Shown: one piece after another, positions 8,518 to 16,558 of the stretch | Layout of the letters: every line of letters begins with the position of its first letter | Position numbering within the stretch: position 1 is the stretch's first letter | NCBI RefSeq assembly: GCF_963667985.1 | Contig: NZ_OY764081.1 | Location: 1,399,599 to 1,463,598, forward strand | Direction: 5' to 3' | Source of the DNA: an uncultured Methanocorpusculum sp. | GTDB lineage: Archaea; Halobacteriota; Methanomicrobia; Methanomicrobiales; Methanocorpusculaceae | Length of the DNA: 64,000 nucleotides | Position numbers and translations under genes: made by a program | Notes under the pieces: generated by a model | Seen by the model: the letters and a program-made list of their open reading frames with translations, nothing else | The model's database searches: none | Told to the model about the DNA's origin: nothing

Positions 8518-8627
8518 GGACCGAAGGTCCTATGCCCGGGCCTGTGTGTCCACCCTATCCTAATTGAGCCCTGCGTAAGGGGCGGTGCAAGCGGGGTCGT
8601 TATGTTTGATGTCCATGATTCCCTGAT
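8518..8627. repeat. Palindromic cassette-boundary element, copy 2
   Basis: Slightly degenerate copy (GGTCCTATGCCCGGGCC, GCGGTGCAAGC) ending in GTCCATGATTCCCTGA. Confidence 0.8.
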
Positions 8628-8945
8628 GGGTGTTTTGGGTTTGTGTGCGTTATGCATATGTTACATCGCGTTGAAACATATGTGTCACGTTGCACCGTGT
8701 TACGAACTCGTTGGTGTGTGGTTATGTTGGTCATGAAATGGGGATCTGTTTATATGGACTTGGTTGAAGTATGGTTTGTGATATCTCTGCTTCTTTCTGA
8801 TAGGTTGCATCTATCCCTAAGTTGTGAAAATGAGAGGTGTGTTGGTGTGGGATATGGCTCGCTTGTCGTTGTGTTACCGGTGCCGTCAGCGGGAATAGAT
8901 GTGATCATATAGGATTGATACTAAAGAGTAACAACAAGAGATAGT

Positions 8946-8954
8946 ATTATATTA
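8946..8954 (+). promoter_or_regulatory. TATA box of E, unit 1
   Basis: ATTATATTA is centred 27 nt before ATG 8977. A similar box precedes ATG 53245 and ATG 63739 at the same distance. This spacing decides the start codon: the upstream ATG 8959 is not kept in the other copies. Confidence 0.6.
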
Positions 8955-8976
8955 AAACATGAGCATATTGAATGTA

Positions 8977-9894
8977 ATGACCAAACACGTAAAGTTAATA
9001 AATATCTTGGTGATCATGCTCACGTTGAGTGCGTTCTGTGTTGCACCGGTTGCGGCATCAGACGCGAAAATCATAACAGATTCGCCATCGAAAGAAGTTG
9101 TGGTCAACGATTTCCATGCAAAATTGGTTAACTTTACCTTAAATGATAAATGGAGTGATAGAACTTTATGCCCGTTTCTCGGGTATTGTGCGTTAGATGA
9201 GAAGTGTTGGAAGAGTTTGCCCTCCGGTATGAAGGAAAGGTTCGACGGATTACTCTGTGGTAGACTAGGGCACGCAGAATTGAGTGGGCATACTGTTATA
9301 AAACAGCACGCCGATGCGCGTCGTGACAGAATCGCTCGTCTCCAGGCGAAACTCGCGAATCAGGGGTGGCTTGATAAAGATGTTTACAGTAGTGGAACAT
9401 TACAACTGTCCTACAAAAATAATCTCAATAACGATAATAAATTCATAGTAAAAATCTCATTCACTCCAAAAAAGATTTTCACGTATAATACGAAGTTTGA
9501 CATATATCCAAACGATCGAAAAGAAATCGTTTTCGTCAACAAAACGTTCGATTTGAAGGGGGGATTGTCAACCGATGACCGGAATTACATCGAGCTCGTA
9601 ACGAAACTTGCTGATAAACAGTCGTCGGTCGACGATCTTGGTTTGGTGATCGATGGAGGTTTTTTAGTTGTTTCGGGAGGGCTTGTGGTTCTGACTTGCG
9701 TCGGGGCTACTGCGACACTTGGAACGGCTACGGTCTTGTGTGCGGCTAGTGTGGGGGGTGCTGCGTGGTCGGGTGGTCGTTTTGTGGATGGCGTGTTGAA
9801 GAATGCTGATATCAAACATAGTGTGGCAGAACATCTCGAAAACCTTGATCTTCGTGTTGTGTATTATGATGATCATGTGAAAGAGGATTTGTAA
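8977..9894 (+). CDS. E, secreted candidate pore-forming toxin, unit 1
   Basis: 305 aa. A signal peptide (residues 5-27, ending PVAAS) leads to a mature domain with four cysteines (65, 71, 77, 94) and a positively charged helix around 108-125. Near the C-terminus lie two hydrophobic, Gly/Ala/Val-rich segments (about 222-243 and 246-264) separated by a few residues, like the helical hairpin of colicin-type pore formers. A charged tail of 40 residues follows. The stop codon is immediately followed by the ATG of F, a three-helix membrane protein, the arrangement expected for a pore-forming bacteriocin and its immunity protein. No sequence family was recognised, so function is inferred from architecture and context. 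Confidence 0.65.
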   Translation: MTKHVKLINILVIMLTLSAFCVAPVAASDAKIITDSPSKEVVVNDFHAKLVNFTLNDKWSDRTLCPFLGYCALDEKCWKSLPSGMKERFDGLLCGRLGHAELSGHTVIKQHADARRDRIARLQAKLANQGWLDKDVYSSGTLQLSYKNNLNNDNKFIVKISFTPKKIFTYNTKFDIYPNDRKEIVFVNKTFDLKGGLSTDDRNYIELVTKLADKQSSVDDLGLVIDGGFLVVSGGLVVLTCVGATATLGTATVLCAASVGGAAWSGGRFVDGVLKNADIKHSVAEHLENLDLRVVYYDDHVKEDL

Positions 9895-10227
9895 ATGTCA
9901 CGAATCGCTGAAATTGATACAAAACCGATAAACCGATTTGTGTCCTTTTATTTGGGGTTTATGGTTTTCTACTCAATCGCCTTCATCAGTGCGTTTATTT
10001 ACAACGTAGATCTCGGTAAATTGGATAAATTATGGTGGGGATATTTCGTCGTTGTGGGTTTTGAATGGAGTTTGTTTTGTCTTCTACTTATTGCATTGGC
10101 ACGTCGGCCAGTTGGAAAAACAGGGCGTTTGTTACACAAACTCTGTCATAATGATATTTATTGGATGAGTCTAACTTCTGTCGTCTTAATCGCGTACACA
10201 CTCGTGTCTGTATTCGTTTGGATGTGA
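9895..10227 (+). CDS. F, three-helix membrane protein, candidate immunity to E, unit 1
   Basis: 110 aa. Three hydrophobic helices lie at about residues 16-37, 48-68 and 88-108, with a short basic loop (ARRPVGKTGR) before the third, so the C-terminus is probably outside if the N-terminus is inside. The start codon touches the stop of E with no gap, so translation is likely coupled. Size and topology resemble immunity proteins of pore-forming colicins. No signal peptide and no enzymatic motif are seen. Confidence 0.65.
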   Translation: MSRIAEIDTKPINRFVSFYLGFMVFYSIAFISAFIYNVDLGKLDKLWWGYFVVVGFEWSLFCLLLIALARRPVGKTGRLLHKLCHNDIYWMSLTSVVLIAYTLVSVFVWM

Positions 10228-10337
10228 TTTTAACAACCGGTGGGAAGTATATCGGCCTTCTACATGATCATGTTTATCGACGCAAACACGTCTTCGCATT
10301 CTAAAGACGTGGTTTGTGTTGGATATGGCACTTATAC

Positions 10338-10395
10338 GGCCGCTCACCGAGCGTGAAGCGACTATCTACGCTCACTAACCCTTCCCTCCTCTTTT
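10338..10395 (+). pseudogene. Scar of the BII gene end
   Basis: CCGCTCACCGAGCGTGAAGC and the following codons through the TAA, plus the TAACCCTTCCCTC tail, match the last codons of BII (PLTEREA and IYAH). No other part of BII is left. It suggests that E-F replaced an AII-BII cassette here. The flanking 10228-10337 holds only an AAGACGT-type short hairpin. Confidence 0.6.
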
Positions 10396-10419
10396 TTGTG
10401 GTTGCTACTCGCCTGTGGT

Positions 10420-10531
10420 GGACCGAAGGCCCTATGCCCGGGCCTGCAGGTCCTCCCTATCTTACTTGAGCCCCTGCGTAAGGGGCGGCGCAAGCTGGTT
10501 GTTATGGTTGGTGTCACTGATTCCCTGGTAT
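10420..10531. repeat. Palindromic cassette-boundary element, copy 3
   Basis: Full element between F and D, ending 50 nt before the D start, with GTCACTGATTCCCTGG as its tail. Confidence 0.85.
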
Positions 10532-10548
10532 TTGTTATCGCACGAACC

Positions 10549-10557
10549 TTTTATCGT
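10549..10557 (+). promoter_or_regulatory. Candidate TATA box of D
   Basis: CTTTTATCG is centred 28 nt before ATG 10581, the same distance seen for E, AI and AII. It is a poorer match than those boxes. Confidence 0.35.
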
Positions 10558-10580
10558 CCTTCGAACTTATATCAACTGTC

Positions 10581-11747
10581 ATGGCATTCATCACAAAGGC
10601 AATACATCTTCTCATAATTTTCCTCGTTCTCAGTGCGTTCTGTATACTACCTGCAGCTGCCACCACTGCAGATAATGCAACTCGCGTGGGAACATACGAA
10701 CCAAAAGGTGTCACTCACATGAGTGACGCCTTCTACGACAAAACGACTGATGAATATAAATTGCTGCTCAGTCTCAAAGAGAAATATCCCGAAAGTTTTT
10801 CGCCCCTTCCTTATGCATATATGGGTATAACGAATTGTCTGCTGCCAGATGGAAGCGTGACCCGTTGTGAATTGCATGATCTAAACGACTCGACAAATCC
10901 CCACCCGGTATGGGCTGATTGGTTGGAACTTGATTACAACAATCCAGTAGAGATATTTGTAAATGCACACGGTGAGGAATATGCGTTAATACGGCCGCCG
11001 GAGGATATGGACGTCCAGACCTGGTTTTTACCTGGGGCACGAGCCGCCGTGCCGGTGGTTGTTGTTGTTGGGACAGGATATTTGGTAGCAGAATTATCTG
11101 CTGATACCGTGGTATACGCACTCGGTGTTGCAACCGTTGCCGGTGTGGTGACGATTGCGTCGGAAAGATTCGGGGAGATTGCACACCATATTCAGGCCCT
11201 ACACGCCAGCGTGAGAGATCATATTGCATACCTGACCGCACTTCGGTATGTGACCCCGACGGAGAATAACCACGATGTTATATTAGAAGGTGGCCACGAC
11301 GGAATCAAAATAATAGAAGACAAGATCGAAAAAGGCAGTGTTTCGGGTAGATACGCATCGATTAGAACGTATCAAACTAAAGCCGACAAAGACAACGGGT
11401 GCCCGAAACAAATCAGATATTTCGATAAGGACGGCAAGAAAGATTATGATGTAGACTTTAGTCACGGAAAGCCGGATTCTCATGTGTTTCCCCATATACA
11501 CAAATGGGTACCTGCGCCGAAAGGCTCGCTAAGCAAACACAATACCGTGATGAAGGATTTCAGAGTGAGTAAAGAGACAACGGTGGAATATTTATCCCGT
11601 GGTGGTGTGGAAATCACTACAGGTGAACTAACACTGTTGTTGGCTGAGGTAGAAACACTCACGCAAGCTGTAATGAAGGCGTGGAAGAATGATAAGTGTA
11701 AAGACTATGATTATAAAAATCATCGATTCAAGCACACGGGTCTTTAA
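10581..11747 (+). CDS. D, secreted polymorphic-toxin-like protein
   Basis: 388 aa. A signal peptide (residues 4-27) shares LSAFC..PAAA with E. Residues 155-194 hold two hydrophobic segments that could insert into a membrane. The C-terminal third contains RYFDKDGKKDYDVDFSHG (279-296) and PHIHKW (304-309). This DxDFxHG...HxHxW pattern resembles C-terminal toxin domains of Rhs/polymorphic toxins, probably nucleases; I cannot name the family with certainty. The gene is followed after two nt by C, the immunity candidate. Truncated C-termini of related proteins lie behind every BI. Only this copy is complete in the window. The alternative is a secreted protein with a structural role. Confidence 0.6.
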   Translation: MAFITKAIHLLIIFLVLSAFCILPAAATTADNATRVGTYEPKGVTHMSDAFYDKTTDEYKLLLSLKEKYPESFSPLPYAYMGITNCLLPDGSVTRCELHDLNDSTNPHPVWADWLELDYNNPVEIFVNAHGEEYALIRPPEDMDVQTWFLPGARAAVPVVVVVGTGYLVAELSADTVVYALGVATVAGVVTIASERFGEIAHHIQALHASVRDHIAYLTALRYVTPTENNHDVILEGGHDGIKIIEDKIEKGSVSGRYASIRTYQTKADKDNGCPKQIRYFDKDGKKDYDVDFSHGKPDSHVFPHIHKWVPAPKGSLSKHNTVMKDFRVSKETTVEYLSRGGVEITTGELTLLLAEVETLTQAVMKAWKNDKCKDYDYKNHRFKHTGL

Positions 11748-11749
11748 AC

Positions 11750-12790
11750 ATGACCAGATTAGATGATTTCAAGAAACTCGTTGACGGTCCCGGCGGGGTT
11801 ATAACCTTTGACAGAGTAAACGGTTCTTTCACCCTCGCTTTCACGTCAGGTAATTTTACCGAAGATGGGAAAGGACATGGGTTCCTCATACGGCACCCCT
11901 GGGGTGGTTCTCTTTACTCTATACCTGGAGAGGTAGAGGTGCTGCGGGAATTCGATGATGAGACGGTTGATGACTTTATTCAAGAAAACGTTGTCGTGTT
12001 TGACGAACGGGTTGACATCGGGCGGTACCTGTCCTATCAGCCAACCTACGTGCCAACAAAAATCGAAGGTGTAAAAAGTAAGATGCTCGAAAGGGGATCC
12101 TATTATTTCGTGCACAACGGATACGAATATGTACTTGATAAAAACGGGCTGGATACGCAGGGGGCGATGGAAAAATACCACACGAACTTCTCGATGTCTG
12201 GGTCACGTCGTAGTGCACAGGTTTCCTCTTTCAAAGCTGAAGATTTTGACGCGTTCATATCCGAATTCACTCTCGATGGGACGACCGTCGAAGATGCACT
12301 CGCACATCAGAGAGGATGGAGGAAATTATGCGACGTGGGTCTGTTTTTAAGCGAACTTTGGGGAGAGGAATACACAGGGTTTTATAAAGGATTCTGGTTC
12401 GCCATAGACGAAAATGGTGATTATTTGTATTTCATACACGAACCTCCAAAACTCCCAGCAGAAAGATTGGATATAACATTTGGGCCATTCGAAGACACAT
12501 CAGCGTTATTTAAAATGTTACACATAGACGGTGAACCATTCGATGAAGAACTCCTTGTAAATGGTTTTGGTGATTATAACGGATTGGAAATCAGAATCAA
12601 AGAAAATGGCAAATGTATAAGTTTCGTCTTCGATCCGGTGAAACTCCCTGCAGAAAGAATAGACATGGGGTTCGGGCCAGTGGAACGCACGGGGGATCTT
12701 CTCAAAAAAACACGCATAAACGGAAAAACGTTCTGGGACATATACGACACCGAATATGATGATGGGGAAGTGCTTCGGGGATATTATTGA
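11750..12790 (+). CDS. C, cytosolic immunity-like protein for D
   Basis: 346 aa, acidic, no signal peptide or membrane helix. The N-terminal domain (1-145) is followed by a linker and two related repeats near the end: PKLPAERLDITFGPFED (about 245-261) and VKLPAERIDMGFGPVER (about 296-312), each followed by ING/IDG and F(W/D). Start ATG lies two nt after the D stop, with no room for its own promoter. It is therefore co-translated, as expected for a toxin-immunity pair. Decayed N-terminal copies follow each BI toxin remnant. Family unknown. Confidence 0.6.
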   Translation: MTRLDDFKKLVDGPGGVITFDRVNGSFTLAFTSGNFTEDGKGHGFLIRHPWGGSLYSIPGEVEVLREFDDETVDDFIQENVVVFDERVDIGRYLSYQPTYVPTKIEGVKSKMLERGSYYFVHNGYEYVLDKNGLDTQGAMEKYHTNFSMSGSRRSAQVSSFKAEDFDAFISEFTLDGTTVEDALAHQRGWRKLCDVGLFLSELWGEEYTGFYKGFWFAIDENGDYLYFIHEPPKLPAERLDITFGPFEDTSALFKMLHIDGEPFDEELLVNGFGDYNGLEIRIKENGKCISFVFDPVKLPAERIDMGFGPVERTGDLLKKTRINGKTFWDIYDTEYDDGEVLRGYY

Positions 12791-12933
12791 ATAAAAAAAC
12801 GGGAAACGTCTGGTGTTATCACGCTGATGAGATGATTTGGGGTTGGATGGGTTTTATACCCTCATTCCAAACCTCTTGCGCCAATTGAGTTGTTTTGATT
12901 TTGATTGGAGATTGATGTAATTGGTGAAAACCC

Positions 12934-13221
12934 TTATTCGTCTTCAATATCGAGTTTTTGACCGCCGAAATGCTTCGCGGCGAGGTTATAAGCCCACGCC
13001 CATATGCACCCGAATACAAACCCGAAAATAGCACATATAACTGCGCCGATAATAATTGTCGGAATCCAAAGGGGATTATCAAACGCAAGAATCTGTTGTT
13101 CGGGTAGATTTGATATAAGCCAATACAAGATTAATTCAAAAATACCTACAAAGAAAAGTATTACCGCGGTTATGATCGCTGAGGATTTCACGTCTACTGA
13201 TGTGATGACTTTTGGTGCCAT
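12934..13221 (-). CDS. K, small two-helix membrane protein, unit 1
   Basis: 95 aa from ATG 13221. A TTTTTATGAG TATA-like box is centred about 27 nt upstream, and the second copy (51097-51384) has the same start and spacing. Helices lie at about 15-37 and 50-78, joined by a short loop, with a charged tail (GGQKLDIEDE). It converges on C and accompanies C in both places where the end of C survives, so a role in immunity is possible. No family recognised. Confidence 0.6.
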   Translation of the reverse strand: MAPKVITSVDVKSSAIITAVILFFVGIFELILYWLISNLPEQQILAFDNPLWIPTIIIGAVICAIFGFVFGCIWAWAYNLAAKHFGGQKLDIEDE

Positions 13222-13424
13222 GATGATATGTTTGGTCTGACTGCTCATAAAAACGTATCGATGCCCCTTGTTTTCCTCTCAACCTGCTGTAAACACGGGC
13301 GACCTTGTTGTGTTTATCATAGTCTCGACAGCACCCGGTTTTTTCACCGGTTCCCCTATCTCTTCCCTCTTCTTTTCTCGTGAGAGCATCATGGTGTCCT
13401 GGTGTTGGGCTAATCGTTCTCAGT

Positions 13425-13530
13425 GGACCGAAGGCCCTGTGCCCGGGCCTGCAGGTCCGCCCTATCCTCCTTGAAGTCCCCCTTCGGGGGGCTGGCGCCA
13501 GCTGTGGGGGGGTTGGGTCCGGTGTATGTG
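13425..13530. repeat. Hybrid boundary element, copy 4
   Basis: The left palindromic half (GGACCGAAGGCCCTGTGCC) is joined to the CCCCC-type right half (GTCCCCCTTCGGGGGGC, GGCGCCAGC). This shows the two halves are modular. Confidence 0.8.
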
Positions 13531-13653
13531 CTATTCCTTTTCGGTTTCTGGTCGGTGGTTTTCTCTCTCGATATTGTGCGATCACGCAGTATGTATGACC
13601 TTGTCATCTTTGTTTGGTCTAATGATCCAGTGTGGGTGTTACTCGTTGGCGGT

Positions 13654-13765
13654 GGATCGAAGGCCCTATGCCCGGGCCTGCAGGTCCACCCCTATCCTAA
13701 TTGAGCCCCTGCGTAAGGGGCGGCGCAAGCGGGTCGTGGTGGTTGAGGTCCATGAATCGCTGACA
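13654..13765. repeat. Palindromic cassette-boundary element, copy 5
   Basis: Full element with one change (GGATCG for GGACCG), about 150 bp before H. The 13222-13915 stretch contains two elements and no supportable gene. Confidence 0.85.
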
Positions 13766-13915
13766 GGTGGTTTGGGTCTGTGAGTGTTAAGCGGGTGTTG
13801 CATCGCGTTACACCTTGTGTGCCGTGCTGCAGCATGCGCCGAACTCGCTGTTGTGCGGTTGTGCTGGTCGTGAATTGGGGAACAGTTTATCTGGACTTGG
13901 TGTGTATGTAATGGT

Positions 13916-14131
13916 ATGACAGCTTCGAAACGATCTCGTGGTGAAAAGCGTCCGTATTTGGACATAGACCTGGTGACCGGTTGTGTTTGTGGTCTTGACG
14001 GTGAGTTGATCAAACTTGAGGATGGTGACCTGCAGGTGCTTCGGTTCTGGGCTGAAGCTCATGCTTATGCTCTTGCTTGTGGGTGTGTATCGTGTGATGG
14101 TTGGGAATTTTCACTGGTTTCTGGACCCTGA
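13916..14131 (+). CDS. H (variant 1), small Cys-containing protein, unit 1
   Basis: 71 aa starting MTASKRSRGEKRPYLDID. A basic head is followed by CVCGLDGEL, a Leu/Glu segment (LEDGDLQVLRFWAEAHAYAL) and ACGCVSC. The cysteine pairs could bind a metal. A TTTATCTGG TATA-like box sits about 27 nt upstream of the start, suggesting a leaderless mRNA. The head is shared with the variant 2 copies but the body differs. It is linked to the E-F cassette (units 1 and 5). Possibly a small regulator; no family recognised. Confidence 0.55.
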   Translation: MTASKRSRGEKRPYLDIDLVTGCVCGLDGELIKLEDGDLQVLRFWAEAHAYALACGCVSCDGWEFSLVSGP

Positions 14132-14354
14132 TAGTGTGGATGCATTGGAACCTGTCTGTGTTTGGTGTGTGAACAGGGTTCGCCTCAGGCTGTTTCATTG
14201 ATATAATGATCACGCGCTGAGGTGATTCCCGCTGCTCTCTTGATAAACCGTCAGCATATTCGTGTTTCTGTTTTGTCTCGAATTGGGTTGGAATACTTTT
14301 GTCGTGTTGAAAAAAAGTCGTATGGCCGTTTTGGCTGTCTTGCTGTTGTATCTG

Positions 14355-14474
14355 TTACTTTGCTTGCTTCCTGATGGTGTCGCATACTGCTGATACTATG
14401 AGCTTTCGCGCCAGCTTTTGTATTGATTTTTTGAATAACCTCTTTGCCGGGTTATACTTTGGTTTTCCTGTCAT
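14355..14474 (-). CDS. Tiny cationic amphipathic ORF, unit 1
   Basis: 39 aa starting MTGKPKYNPAKRLF. The segment KRLFKKSIQKLARKLIVSA would form a strongly basic amphipathic helix. The frame, start and stop are kept in all five places this region occurs. It could be a real small peptide (DNA binding or membrane active) or a chance frame in a conserved tail of the Rep transcript. Confidence 0.35.
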   Translation of the reverse strand: MTGKPKYNPAKRLFKKSIQKLARKLIVSAVCDTIRKQAK

Positions 14475-14641
14475 GCTCTTGTTTCCGTTCTGCTTCTGCA
14501 GATATCTGCCGGTTCTGGTCTTGTGTGTGCTGTTTGCCCTGCTGCGCTTGATTAGCGGGTGTTTGCGGGCTTTGACGGGGTTTCGTGCTCTTTGATGATG
14601 GATTATCTTGGTCGCCTCACGATCGGGTTTTTGTGGTGCCT

Positions 14642-14740
14642 TTACGGCCTTCTGTTTCTCGGCGCCGGTGCTGTGTCTTGTATTTCGTGTTTTGACAGTG
14701 GCGGAAAGTTACAGACTCGTGGCTCTTTTCCTGTTTTCAT
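14642..14740 (-). CDS. Short ORF L (truncated version), unit 1
   Basis: 32 aa starting MKTGKEPRVCNFPPL; the copies in the other units run to 66 aa with a different tail. A TATAAAAT-like box lies about 20 nt upstream on the minus strand. It sits in the 14132-15049 stretch left of Rep, where the plus strand is T/G-rich and shows only hydrophobic chance frames. Coding status is uncertain. Confidence 0.25.
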   Translation of the reverse strand: MKTGKEPRVCNFPPLSKHEIQDTAPAPRNRRP

Positions 14741-14930
14741 CTAGCCTTGTTGTTTCTATAAAATTATGGTGCGGATGTTACGCTGTTCTTCCTGCACCTT
14801 CTCTTCATACCTTTCTTCTATTATTCTTGTGTTCTCCGCTCCTCGTTTTTCCCGGCTTTTTTGATTCAGAAACCCGTTGATTTCTTTCTCGCGCACGCGT
14901 ACGCACGCGTGTGAGGGAATTCGACCATAA

Positions 14931-14970
14931 AGTATTTATGTATAGAAAACTTTAAATATAATCATCCAAG
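14931..14970. promoter_or_regulatory. Conserved AT-rich TATA-like site beside the Rep end
   Basis: AAAGTATTTATGTATAGAAA and ACTTTAAATATAATC sit just past ACGCGTACGCACGCGT, a palindrome. The block is repeated near 25306, 35377, 45454 and 56170. It could drive the minus-strand short ORFs or be a single-strand origin feature. Confidence 0.35.
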
Positions 14971-15049
14971 GCCTTTGTGGACGGCATCCGCTCTCTTTTC
15001 GTGCTTTTTGAGCGTCATTTTCGGCGTTCGCTGGGCCTTGTGAGGGCTT

Positions 15050-16108
15050 TTAGGTTTTTTGCGGCGGGGGGTCGGGGGTGTTTTGGGGTATTTTGGGGGG
15101 TGTAAAGGCCGGTGTTTTCCCGTACACCTCACTCTGTATCCTGCTTACAGCCCAATTAAGGGTTAAGTACCTTTGCAGCTTGTTTATGCCGTTTTGTGTC
15201 AGCCGCTTTCTTGGGATGATTATCTTGCTGTGTGCGAGTATTTCGCCGTTTCTTCCAATTATTGGCTCTTCTGTATCCTTGCTGCATAACACGAGATGGT
15301 TTCCTGTTCCGCATTTCTCGCAGTCGACGTTTGTGTAGTATTTTTTTCTGATTGTTATTTTTCCGTCTGTATCTTTTTCTGTTACGGATGCTCTTGGTGC
15401 GAACAATCCTGTGTAGTGAATTACATCATGCATCTTTCCTGATTCTGACGGGAATAGTGCTGCGTGTGATGCGAGATATGTGAGTTTCTGTGCTATGGCG
15501 TCTTTGAGTGGTTTTCCTTCTTCCTGGGTAATGTCCCATTCAAGTGGTCTCCCTCCGTTGATGTGTTTGTATATCCATCCTTCTGAGTCTTTGTAGTACT
15601 CGTTTGCCGGCGGTGTTGTGCCCATGTACAAGAGATGTATATGGGGTGAGAAATTGATGTAGTTGGGTATCCCGCCTAACCCTAAGACATCGTCGTATAC
15701 ATCTGCCCAGAACCCGGAGGTGCCGTATGTTGCGGGCTCTCCGGGGTTGTTTTTCGCGAGACTGAGTGTTTCTTGATAGTTTACGGTTATATCCTCCTTT
15801 TCTCGTTTTACTATCTGTATGATCCTGCCCGGGTTTTCGTATCGGTATTTTTTGAGTTGGGAGATGATGTCTGTTTGAATTCTGTATGGGTGATATACGT
15901 ATGCTGAGCCGATGATGTGTGGAAAGTACTTTTCCATGTGCTTGGTTACTTCCCTGGTCATTTTGATGCTGTCATAGTCTTTCCATGCATCATAGAGGTT
16001 TGGCGGTGGTGATAAGACGATGTGACGAATACCCCCGTATCTTATCTTTGACAGCAGCTGTGCTGCTTGATCATTGTATTCGGCGTCGAGTCGAGCGTTG
16101 GGCAGCAC
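15050..16108 (-). CDS. rep: Rep C-terminal part: HUH rolling-circle endonuclease, unit 2
   Basis: 352 aa. It carries the HUH motif in SPHIHLLYMG (His156, His158) that binds the metal, and YLASH (Tyr211) as the likely nicking tyrosine. This layout is seen in rolling-circle Reps of haloarchaeal small plasmids. A CEKC...C zinc-like cluster lies after residue 260 and a Pro-rich tail ends the protein. It would nick the plus strand at the double-strand origin to start replication. It begins at GTG 16108, in the same frame as the N-terminal part and only six nt past its TAA, so it is made by reinitiation or readthrough, or the gene is a fixed null. Five copies keep this half nearly unchanged. Confidence 0.8.
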   Translation of the reverse strand: MLPNARLDAEYNDQAAQLLSKIRYGGIRHIVLSPPPNLYDAWKDYDSIKMTREVTKHMEKYFPHIIGSAYVYHPYRIQTDIISQLKKYRYENPGRIIQIVKREKEDITVNYQETLSLAKNNPGEPATYGTSGFWADVYDDVLGLGGIPNYINFSPHIHLLYMGTTPPANEYYKDSEGWIYKHINGGRPLEWDITQEEGKPLKDAIAQKLTYLASHAALFPSESGKMHDVIHYTGLFAPRASVTEKDTDGKITIRKKYYTNVDCEKCGTGNHLVLCSKDTEEPIIGRNGEILAHSKIIIPRKRLTQNGINKLQRYLTLNWAVSRIQSEVYGKTPAFTPPKIPQNTPDPPPQKT

Positions 16109-16114
16109 ACGACC

Positions 16115-16558
16115 TTACACGTCCGCGGCGTTGTCTGGATTGAGTGCTTCAACTGCTGCCGCGTGCGCTGCGCGAATGTTCCTGCTTCCGCGTGCTCCTA
16201 TGCGCGCCGCTACCGCTCGATGGCATTCCGGACACTCAAGCCTATGACAGATGTGGAGGAGTGGATATGTTTTTTTGCACGTTTTGCACTTGTGAATTGC
16301 TGAAATTTCCCCGCATTTTTCGTTTTTTTCGGCAAAAGACGGTAACTTCGGGAGCGCCTGCCATTGTGTTGTTTGCTGGGGATTTAAAATTGACTCAATT
16401 TTGGCTGTTAGACTGGTTTTGCTGTTTTTTTGGGTGTTTGCCCTTCGTGTTACCGGCCTGGATCTGCGTTCTTCTGTGCTCTTTTTGGCTGTTTTTATGT
16501 GGTTTACGTTGGTTTCAGATGCTTTCTCGGGGTTCTGGTTTGCTATGGTAAGGTTCAT
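16115..16558 (-). CDS. rep: Rep N-terminal zinc-binding part, unit 2
   Basis: 147 aa. A polar head is followed by CGEI..HKCKTC...ICHRLECPECHR, cysteine/histidine pairs as in the zinc domain that precedes the HUH domain in archaeal plasmid Reps. GAAGGAG lies four nt before the ATG, and an AATAATACTT box near 16604-16615 leaves a leader of about 25 nt. The TAA at 16115-16117 separates it from the catalytic half. In unit 4 the same codon is TAC, so an uninterrupted protein of about 502 codons is the probable ancestor. Confidence 0.75.
   Translation of the reverse strand: MNLTIANQNPEKASETNVNHIKTAKKSTEERRSRPVTRRANTQKNSKTSLTAKIESILNPQQTTQWQALPKLPSFAEKNEKCGEISAIHKCKTCKKTYPLLHICHRLECPECHRAVAARIGARGSRNIRAAHAAAVEALNPDNAADV

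Noticed and set aside
14374..14880. Hydrophobic plus-strand frames in the stretch left of Rep
   Set aside because: They arise from T/G-rich sequence. The hydrophobic Leu/Phe/Cys-rich composition is typical of the reverse of Lys/Gln-rich minus-strand frames, and no promoter or ribosome site fits.
15078..15338. 86-aa plus-strand frame repeated in every unit (MFWGILGGVKAG start)
   Set aside because: It lies entirely antisense to the conserved Rep catalytic half, whose motifs explain the conservation.
16115..16117. Pyrrolysine or selenocysteine recoding of the Rep stop
   Set aside because: The codon is TAA, not TAG or TGA. Stop-restart or a fixed nonsense mutation is simpler.
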